Positions 58,302 to 64,000 of a stretch of 64,000 nucleotides of DNA are shown here, piece by piece. Position numbers and translations under genes: made by a program. The stretch comes from Paucibacter sp. KBW04. Lineage in GTDB: Bacteria > Pseudomonadota > Gammaproteobacteria > Burkholderiales > Burkholderiaceae_C. A model generated the notes under the pieces. The model saw only the letters and a list, made by a program, of their open reading frames with translations. It was not told where the DNA came from and did no database searches. The number at the start of each line of letters is the position of its first letter. Within the stretch, counting starts at the first letter, position 1. The stretch is from positions 390,963 to 454,962 of the forward strand of contig NZ_QAJN01000010.1 in NCBI RefSeq assembly GCF_003852425.1, given 5' to 3'.

Positions 58302-59417
58302 ATGAAAACCAAAGTACTTTTCATGGGAGCTGGCGCCATTGGGCGAGGCTACCTGCCTTGGACGCTGGACGAGAGCAAACACGAGTTTGTCTTCATCGAC
58401 AGCAACCCCAAAATCGTCGAGCGCATGCGCCAACAAGGCAGCTACTCGACCTACCGGGTCAAGGACGAGGCCTATGAGCACAAGCGGGTGCAGGTCAAAG
58501 CGGCCTACACACCTGCCGAGTTCAGCCTAAGCGAACATCAGGACGCAGTCGCTTGCTTCTTCTCGGTCGGCCCGCGCAATGCGGAGAAGGCCGCGCTGCT
58601 GATGCAGGGGGCCAAGTTCCCGCTCATCATGTGCGAGAACGAGCCCGAGACCGTCACCGTGGCCAAGCGTGCGCTGGGGCATAGCAATATCTACTTCGCG
58701 GTGCCGGACGTCATCACCTCCAACACCGCGCCCGCCCATCTGCTTGAGCAAGACCCGCTGGCCATCACCACCGAAAACGGTGTGCAGTTCATCGAGCAAG
58801 GCCCCTTCGAGCTGCATGGCGAGATGACGCTGCTGCCGCGCGAAGAGCTGCTGCGCCACCAGTGGACACCCAAGCTCTATCTGCACAACACCCCCCACTG
58901 CATCACCGCCTATTTGGGCGCCTTGATGGGCTGCACCTATGTGCACGAGGCCATGGCCCACCCCAAGGCGGCCCAGCTGGTCGAGGGTGCGATGAACGAG
59001 ATGCTGCAGGCCCTGAAGCTGCAATGGGACATCCCGCACGACTTCCTGGACTGGTATGCGCAGAAGGAGTTGTCGCGCTTCCGCTGCCAGCAGCTTTTCG
59101 ACCCGGTGGCCCGGGTGGCGCGCGAGCCCTTGCGCAAGCTGGAGCTGCACGGCCGCTTGATCGGTGCCGCGCAGATGTGCCTGACCTTGGGTGTGCTGCC
59201 GCAAAACTTACTCAAGGGCATCGTCGGCGCCCTGCTGTTTGAGGACGTGCACGACCCCGACCACCATATCCGCATGATGCACGAGTCCATGCCCACCGCC
59301 GATTTCAACCGTTATGTGCTGGGCCTGCGTCCTGGCGAACCCCTGGATCTGATGCTGCAGGACAAGATGGCAGCCATCACCGCTGAGCTGCGCAGCCTGC
59401 CGAGGAGAACCGCATGA
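58302..59417 (+). CDS. Mannitol dehydrogenase-like oxidoreductase
   Basis: 371 residues. VLFMGAGAIGRGYLPW at the N-terminus is the Rossmann NAD-binding motif of the mannitol-1-phosphate/polyol dehydrogenase group. The C-terminal helical domain includes LYLHNTPHCITAYLGALMG near residue 193. It may reduce a keto group in an open-chain sugar or in the branch attached by the ThDP enzyme. The chosen ATG is 5 nt after the upstream stop; a GTG at 58290 would overlap it. It overlaps the next gene by 4 nt. Confidence 0.8.
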   Translation: MKTKVLFMGAGAIGRGYLPWTLDESKHEFVFIDSNPKIVERMRQQGSYSTYRVKDEAYEHKRVQVKAAYTPAEFSLSEHQDAVACFFSVGPRNAEKAALLMQGAKFPLIMCENEPETVTVAKRALGHSNIYFAVPDVITSNTAPAHLLEQDPLAITTENGVQFIEQGPFELHGEMTLLPREELLRHQWTPKLYLHNTPHCITAYLGALMGCTYVHEAMAHPKAAQLVEGAMNEMLQALKLQWDIPHDFLDWYAQKELSRFRCQQLFDPVARVAREPLRKLELHGRLIGAAQMCLTLGVLPQNLLKGIVGALLFEDVHDPDHHIRMMHESMPTADFNRYVLGLRPGEPLDLMLQDKMAAITAELRSLPRRTA

Positions 59418-60202
59418 GCACCACGCTGGACCACAGCACGCTGATCAAGACCGCGCTGGAGGCCGTGCTGGCCGGTGCCAAACTGGCCGAGACGGCTGCC
59501 GCCAACGCCCAAAGCGCGCAGCAAAAAGAAAGCCTGCGCGACATCGTCACCCAGACCGATCTGCGCATCAGTGAACTGCTGATGCAAAGGCTGGCTGCCA
59601 CCGGCTTGCCCGTGGTCTCCGAAGAGGCCGAGGCCCATGCCGCCGTGGCGGCCAAGCAGCTCTGGGTGGTGGACCCCATCGATGGCACGGTCAATTTTGC
59701 CCACGGCCTGGCGGCCTACGCCGTCTGCGCCGGCCTGGTCGACCAAGGCGAGTTCCGTCTGGGCGTAGTTTGCGCCCCCAAGCTGGACGAGCTTTACTTC
59801 ACCCTCAACACGGAGAAGGCCTTGCTCAACGGCAGGCCCTTTGTCCACAGCCACCGCGCGCCGGACGAGGCCCTGGTGGCCGCCAGCTTCAGCGCCAAGG
59901 CGAGTGCCGCGCAATACGAGATGTTCCAGGCCGTCAACGACAGCACGCGGGGCTGCCTGCGCACCGGCAGCGCCGCCTTGAATGTGTGCTGGGCCGCGGC
60001 GGGCAAGCTGCAAGCGGCCTACGGCTTCTCGGCCAAGCTCTGGGACGTGGCGGGAGCCCTGGCCATCGCCCGTGCGGCGGGCTGCGAGCTGCGCCTGCAT
60101 CGGCATGCCGATGGCCTGAGCGTGGACTACATCGTCGGCTCGCGCGAGGTGGTCGAACACCTGGCCCGGCTGGCGCAAGACAAGCAACTCTGGAAGCGCT
60201 GA
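59414..60202 (+). CDS. Inositol monophosphatase-family phosphatase
   Basis: 262 residues with the metal-dependent sugar phosphatase fold. VSEEAEAH near residue 73, WVVDPIDGTVNFAHG near residue 86 and LWDVAGALAIARAAGCEL near residue 210 are the three metal-binding motifs, all intact. Homologues hydrolyse inositol, histidinol or sugar phosphates. Between a polyol dehydrogenase-like enzyme and a nucleotidyltransferase, a sugar phosphate intermediate is the probable substrate. The ATG overlaps the previous stop (ATGA). Confidence 0.9.
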   Translation: MSTTLDHSTLIKTALEAVLAGAKLAETAAANAQSAQQKESLRDIVTQTDLRISELLMQRLAATGLPVVSEEAEAHAAVAAKQLWVVDPIDGTVNFAHGLAAYAVCAGLVDQGEFRLGVVCAPKLDELYFTLNTEKALLNGRPFVHSHRAPDEALVAASFSAKASAAQYEMFQAVNDSTRGCLRTGSAALNVCWAAAGKLQAAYGFSAKLWDVAGALAIARAAGCELRLHRHADGLSVDYIVGSREVVEHLARLAQDKQLWKR

Positions 60203-60209
60203 GACCATC

Positions 60210-61001
60210 ATGAGCAAGGCATTCAAAGAAGTACCAGTCGTCATCCTCTGCGGCGGCCAAGGCGTGGTTCTGGGCGAAGGTTCCACTCACCGTATCAACA
60301 AAGCCCTGGTGCAAATCAATGGCAAGCCGCTGTTCTGGTGGGTGCTGCTGCACTACGCCCAGCATGGCGCGCAAGACTTTTTGCTGCCCGTGGGCCTGCA
60401 GGCGGAGGAGTTCCAGCGCGTTCTGCGCGAGGACTTTGGCGCCAGCACCGACCCGACTCAGGCCGACAGCTACCAGCTCGACATCGCTGGCCAGCCCTGC
60501 CGTCTGCGCGTGCTGAGCACCCCGGTCGCCGCCAACACGGCTCAGCGCCTGCTGGCCTGCAAGCCTTGGCTGGCACACGCACCGCACTTTGCCCTGAGCT
60601 ATTCAGACACGCTCAGCGAGGTCGATCTCAGCGCCGAGCTGGCCTTCCACAAGGCCCAAGGGACGGTCGCCACCCTGGTCTCCACCCAGTACCCGGTGCG
60701 CTTCCGCATCCTGGGCATGCGCCAGGGCGAAAGCCTGGTGCGGGCCTTCGCCCCCAAACCCGTGATCGAAGCGGCCGCCATCAACGGCGGCTATTACCTA
60801 TTCAGCGCCAAGATTTGGGAGCCCGCTTTTGGCCTGGATGGCAATAGCGCTCTGGAAGCCGGCCCGCTGGACAAGCTGGCTGCCCAGCAGCAGCTGACCG
60901 CCTTCGAGCATCGCGGCCCTTGGCAGCATTGCGACGCGGAACGCGATCTGGCGCCGCTGAATCGCATCGCGCAAGCCCTGGCGGCGCAGACCAGCGCTTG
61001 A
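60210..61001 (+). CDS. Divergent sugar nucleotidyltransferase
   Basis: 263 residues, a paralogue of RfbF. It begins with VPVVILCGGQGVVLGEGSTH; where RfbF has GGLGTRL this enzyme has GGQGVVL, so the conserved Arg is missing. NKALVQINGKPLFWWVLLHY follows the family pattern, and LSYSDTLSEVDL near residue 131 is the Asp metal region. Loss of the Arg could change the nucleotide preference or abolish catalysis. It may activate the unusual sugar. It overlaps the next gene by 4 nt (TTGA). Confidence 0.8.
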   Translation: MSKAFKEVPVVILCGGQGVVLGEGSTHRINKALVQINGKPLFWWVLLHYAQHGAQDFLLPVGLQAEEFQRVLREDFGASTDPTQADSYQLDIAGQPCRLRVLSTPVAANTAQRLLACKPWLAHAPHFALSYSDTLSEVDLSAELAFHKAQGTVATLVSTQYPVRFRILGMRQGESLVRAFAPKPVIEAAAINGGYYLFSAKIWEPAFGLDGNSALEAGPLDKLAAQQQLTAFEHRGPWQHCDAERDLAPLNRIAQALAAQTSA

Positions 61002-62065
61002 GCACAGCGTCCGCCTTGCGGCCCCTGAGTTCGCAGCAAATCGCCCTGCTGGACCACAGCGTCCAGCAGTTGCTGCCGCATTTGGACGCCGCCGCACTGC
61101 GCGGCAAACGGATATTCATCACCGGCGGCACCGGTTTTTTTGGGCTATGGCTGCTCAGCACCCTGGCTTGCCTGAATCGCCAGGCATGCGAGACCGAGGT
61201 CTGCGTGCTCTCACGCGACCCGCAGGCCTTTTTGGCCAAACATCCGCAGTTTCAAAGCCAGGCCTGGCTGAGTTTTGTGCCCGGCAATGTGCGTGATTTC
61301 AGCGCGCCCGCAGGGCGCCGGTTCGAGCTGCTGATCCACGCGGCCACCGAAACCTCAATGACGGCCCATGGCCGACCTTTGCAGATGTTTGAGGACATTG
61401 TGCTGGGCACCCGCCGCGTCATCGACATGGCCCTCGCCAGCGGCGTGCAGCGCATGCTGCTGGTCAGCTCGGGCGCGGTCTACGGCGTTCAACCCAGCCA
61501 TCTGGAGCGCCAGCCCGAAGACTCGGCCCTGGCCTGCGACCCCTTGCTAACGTCCAACGCCTACGGCGAAGGCAAACGCGTGATGGAGTTGATGGGCGCG
61601 ATGTGCCAGCAAAGCCATGGCATCGAGTCCGTGGTGGCGCGCTGTTTCGCCTTCTCCGGCCCTGGCTTGCCGCTGGACGCGCATTTCGCCATCGGCAATT
61701 TTGTGCGCGACGCGCTCTGGGCCGATGAGATCCGCGTGCAAGGCGATGGCACGCCCATGCGCTCCTATCTTTTTGGGGCCGATCTGGCCGTGTGGTTGCT
61801 GCAATTGCTCAGCCACGGCCAGGCTGGCCTGGCCTACAACGTCGGCAGCGACGAAAGCCTGAGCATCGCCGACCTGGCGCATCGGGTGCGCGACTGCCTG
61901 GCACCCGGCAAACCGGTTCGCATCCTGCAGCCGCCCAGCGGCCTGGCCTTGAAGCGTTATGTCCCGGCGATTGAGCGCGCCCGCGCCCTGGGCCTGGCCC
62001 CTTGGACTTCTCTGCCCGAAGCGCTGCGACTCAGCGCCCAGTACGCGCAGCAGCCAGCGGGCTGA
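60998..62065 (+). CDS. NAD-dependent epimerase/dehydratase (extended SDR)
   Basis: 355 residues from a TTG start whose last two bases are the stop of the preceding gene; no ATG fits, and the frame continues upstream only as a shadow. FITGGTGFFGLWLLSTL near residue 40 binds NAD(P); LLVSSGAVYGV near residue 158 and SNAYGEGKRVMELM near residue 188 supply the Ser and Tyr-xxx-Lys catalytic residues. It probably epimerises, dehydrates or reduces the nucleotide sugar; the exact reaction cannot be told. It ends the plus-strand cluster, 14 nt from the convergent TolC gene. Confidence 0.85.
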   Translation: MSTASALRPLSSQQIALLDHSVQQLLPHLDAAALRGKRIFITGGTGFFGLWLLSTLACLNRQACETEVCVLSRDPQAFLAKHPQFQSQAWLSFVPGNVRDFSAPAGRRFELLIHAATETSMTAHGRPLQMFEDIVLGTRRVIDMALASGVQRMLLVSSGAVYGVQPSHLERQPEDSALACDPLLTSNAYGEGKRVMELMGAMCQQSHGIESVVARCFAFSGPGLPLDAHFAIGNFVRDALWADEIRVQGDGTPMRSYLFGADLAVWLLQLLSHGQAGLAYNVGSDESLSIADLAHRVRDCLAPGKPVRILQPPSGLALKRYVPAIERARALGLAPWTSLPEALRLSAQYAQQPAG

Positions 62066-62079
62066 GGCCCGCCCGGAGT

Positions 62080-63441
62080 TCAGCGCAGCGGCGTCATCAC
62101 GCCGCGCCCTTGCGACCACATGATGGCCACCACCTGCTGGGCGTCGTAGATGGCGTTCACATGGGCGATGCGCATGGAGTAGTAGTCGCCCTCGGCCGCC
62201 ATCACATCGAAGAGCGAGCGACGTCCCAGTTGCTGCCATTGCTGCAGCGTCGAGGCACGCACCCGGTCGCTGTTACGCAGAATCTCCACGATGCGACGCG
62301 CGCGGTCCAATGCCGAACCCGCCGCCTCGTGCATCTCCAGCACGCGATAGCGCTTGGACTCGATGGCCTCATCGCGCTGCAGGTTGGCGGACTGGGCCCG
62401 GCGCAGGGCCGAGGTCAGGGCCGCATCCGCACCCGGCTGATAAAGCGGGATATTGAGGCTGACGCCGCCCTGCCAATCGGTCTGGCGGCTTTGCCCGGCC
62501 GAGGTCGAGCCGCTGACCAGCAAGTTGACACTAGGCTTTTGCCCGGCCTGAACCGACTCGGCATAGTTGTACTGCGCCTTGGCCTGAGCGGCGGCTTGAG
62601 CCACATCCGCCGCCAGCAGCACATCGGCCTGCATTTGATTCACATCCGGCACGGTGGTCAGCACCGAACTCATGGAGGAACTGCGCGGTAGATCGTCGCC
62701 GACAAAACGGCGCAGCCTCACCTCCGTCTGGCGCAGCGCCGAGACGGTTTGTTCGTAGGACAGCTCGGCCTGCTGCATGCTTTTTTGCGCCTGCACCAAC
62801 TCGCTGGCCCGGCCTTTGTCGGCCTTGGTGATGGTTTCCAAGGCTTCCACCAAACAGCTCATCTTGCGCACGTACTGGCCGTAAACCTGGGCCTGCAATT
62901 GGTAGCGCCCGCGGTCCAGAGCCAGGGTCACGGTTTGCAGTGCCAATTGCTCCTCCGCACTGCTCTGGCCAAAACGGGCCGCCTCGGCCAGTTGCTGGCG
63001 CCACTCGGTCAATTTGCCGATGCGGCCAAAGTCGTACAGCGGTGCGCTGATGCTCAGCGAGCCTTTACCCAGCATGCCTCGCGAAATCGTTTCGCCCCGG
63101 TCCATCAAACCGCTATAGGCCAGCGTCCCTCCCAGGGCCACCGTGGGCAAGCGCTGTGCCTTGGTTTCGGCCAAATCGGCTTCGGCCGCCTGGGCCAACA
63201 AGCGCACGGCGCCAATGGGGCGGCTGCGCGACAAGGCGGTTTGCACCAGCTCTTGCAGCTTCACGCGGGGATCGACCTGGCTGGTCTCCAGCAGGCTGGC
63301 ATCGCGCGGCGGCGGGGTCAGGGTCGTGCCGTCCTGATCGCTGCAACGCTGCTGGGCAGGGGCTGCGCCGCTGAAAACAAGCGTCAGCGAGACCAGGGCC
63401 AAGCGGCTCAAAGATGGCAGGAGGTGTGATGCGTGAGGCAT
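62080..63441 (-). CDS. TolC-family outer-membrane channel protein
   Basis: 453 residues: a signal peptide (LALVSLTLVFSGAAPAQQ, cleaved near residue 30) followed by two outer membrane efflux protein repeats rich in Ala/Gln coiled coil (LVQTALSRSRPIGAVRLLAQ near residue 66 and LRRAQSANLQRDEAIESKR near residue 340). These form the trimeric beta-barrel and periplasmic tunnel of type I secretion and efflux systems. An HlyD-type adaptor lies just upstream on the same strand, so a secretion role is favoured over drug efflux. The octapeptide proteins are the obvious candidate cargo nearby. Confidence 0.9.
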   Translation of the reverse strand: MPHASHLLPSLSRLALVSLTLVFSGAAPAQQRCSDQDGTTLTPPPRDASLLETSQVDPRVKLQELVQTALSRSRPIGAVRLLAQAAEADLAETKAQRLPTVALGGTLAYSGLMDRGETISRGMLGKGSLSISAPLYDFGRIGKLTEWRQQLAEAARFGQSSAEEQLALQTVTLALDRGRYQLQAQVYGQYVRKMSCLVEALETITKADKGRASELVQAQKSMQQAELSYEQTVSALRQTEVRLRRFVGDDLPRSSSMSSVLTTVPDVNQMQADVLLAADVAQAAAQAKAQYNYAESVQAGQKPSVNLLVSGSTSAGQSRQTDWQGGVSLNIPLYQPGADAALTSALRRAQSANLQRDEAIESKRYRVLEMHEAAGSALDRARRIVEILRNSDRVRASTLQQWQQLGRRSLFDVMAAEGDYYSMRIAHVNAIYDAQQVVAIMWSQGRGVMTPLR

Positions 63442-63556
63442 GATGGGGCGCAGCAGAGCTGGGAATTTCGGAGAGACTGGCTACCCCCGTACTACATCAC
63501 GCCGGCAAACTTTCGAAGCGCCGATTAAGCCACCCCCTCAGGCGCATATACGCGCT

Positions 63557-64000
63557 TCAGCGCTCCCGCATGGCTTCGCGCGACTTCAGCATCGGGCGCA
63601 GCAAATAGCTCAACACCGAGCGCTCGCCCGTGCGGATCTCCACCATGGCCGTCATGCCGGGAATCACCGGCAAGGCATCGGCCTTGCCCTCAACACCGTC
63701 TTTCCTGCGGCCAATCAAATGGCTTCGATCCGCGGCAATCACGGCGCGGTAGTAAGTGCCCTCGCCGCCCTTGTCGGCCTCGCCGAGAGCGTCGGGACTG
63801 ATGTACTCGATCTTGCCCTCCAGCCCGCCATGCACGTTGTAGTCATAGCCGGCCAGCTTGATGATGGCCGATTGGCCCAGCTGCACAAAACCGATGTCCT
63901 TAGGCTTGATGCGGGCCTCCACCATCACCCGCGGCCCCAGGGGCACGATTTCCATGATGGGCGAGCCGCTGGGCACCACCCCACCGACGGTGTTGATGCG
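63557..64000 (-). CDS. HlyD-family type I secretion adaptor (C-terminal part)
   Basis: The reading frame enters the window from beyond position 64000 and ends at 63557, so only about 147 C-terminal residues are present. RINTVGGVVPSGSPIMEIVP and VEARIKPKDIGFVQLGQ are typical of the beta-barrel region of HlyD/PrtE membrane fusion proteins, and VIPGMTAMVEIRTGERSVLS then YLLRP is the conserved end. It bridges an inner-membrane ABC transporter and TolC. The ABC transporter gene is expected just outside the window. The internal ATG at 63979 is not the true start. Confidence 0.9.
   Translation of the reverse strand, partial: RINTVGGVVPSGSPIMEIVPLGPRVMVEARIKPKDIGFVQLGQSAIIKLAGYDYNVHGGLEGKIEYISPDALGEADKGGEGTYYRAVIAADRSHLIGRRKDGVEGKADALPVIPGMTAMVEIRTGERSVLSYLLRPMLKSREAMRER

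Overview
The window is GC-rich chromosomal DNA from a betaproteobacterium of the order Burkholderiales, probably the Leptothrix/Roseateles/Rubrivivax part of that order. The main evidence is the gene order leuC-leuD-leuB-asd-fimV-truA-trpF-trpB-trpA-accD-folC-dedD-cvpA-purF-metZ-gltX, which is a conserved block in that order. I name no genus; no rRNA or tRNA gene is visible.

Region 1 (about 1-20,740, all minus strand) is this housekeeping block: tRNA charging, methionine, purine, tryptophan, leucine, lysine/threonine, folate and fatty-acid precursor synthesis, tRNA pseudouridylation, and two envelope proteins (SPOR and FimV). Many neighbours overlap by 4 nt and are probably translationally coupled. 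A 46-residue entericidin-like lipoprotein sits between leuC and leuD, and a LysR regulator overlaps leuC.

Region 2 (about 20,900-32,400) starts with a periplasmic solute-binding-like protein. A complete propionyl-CoA to succinyl-CoA route follows on the minus strand: methylmalonyl-CoA mutase, its GTPase chaperone MeaB, both propionyl-CoA carboxylase subunits and an epimerase. Three extra genes are interleaved (a GNAT acetyltransferase, an exported protein of unknown function and a flavin monooxygenase). A GntR/FCD regulator diverges from the operon across an AT-rich imperfect palindrome.

Region 3 (about 32,400-48,400, plus strand) is the exceptional part. A 3654-residue protein begins with 428 consecutive octapeptides with no phase break. 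A second protein of 1478 residues begins with 155 consecutive octapeptides of the same type. Both end in the same EF-hand-like calcium-binding module and a Pro/Gly-rich tail ending PLL. In the larger gene the DNA shows nested periodicity: 24 bp, 168 bp (7 octads), 408 bp (17 octads) or 576 bp (24 octads), and a 2784-bp offset duplication.

Region 4 (about 48,560-62,070, plus strand) holds two glycosyltransferases and then a sugar-nucleotide cluster. It has the full CDP-4-keto-3,6-dideoxyglucose pathway (reductase, cytidylyltransferase, 4,6-dehydratase, 3-dehydratase). It continues with a UxaA-type sugar-acid dehydratase, a ThDP enzyme, a mannitol-dehydrogenase-like oxidoreductase, an inositol-monophosphatase-like phosphatase, a second divergent nucleotidyltransferase and an extended SDR. 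This set suggests a branched or higher-carbon CDP-sugar.

Region 5 (about 62,080-64,000, minus strand) has a TolC-family outer-membrane channel and the C-terminal part of an HlyD-type adaptor, both parts of a type I secretion system. Taken together, regions 3-5 look like one locus for a secreted, Ser/Thr-rich, calcium-binding and possibly glycosylated surface fibre or layer. That joint role is inference; the individual gene calls are better supported.
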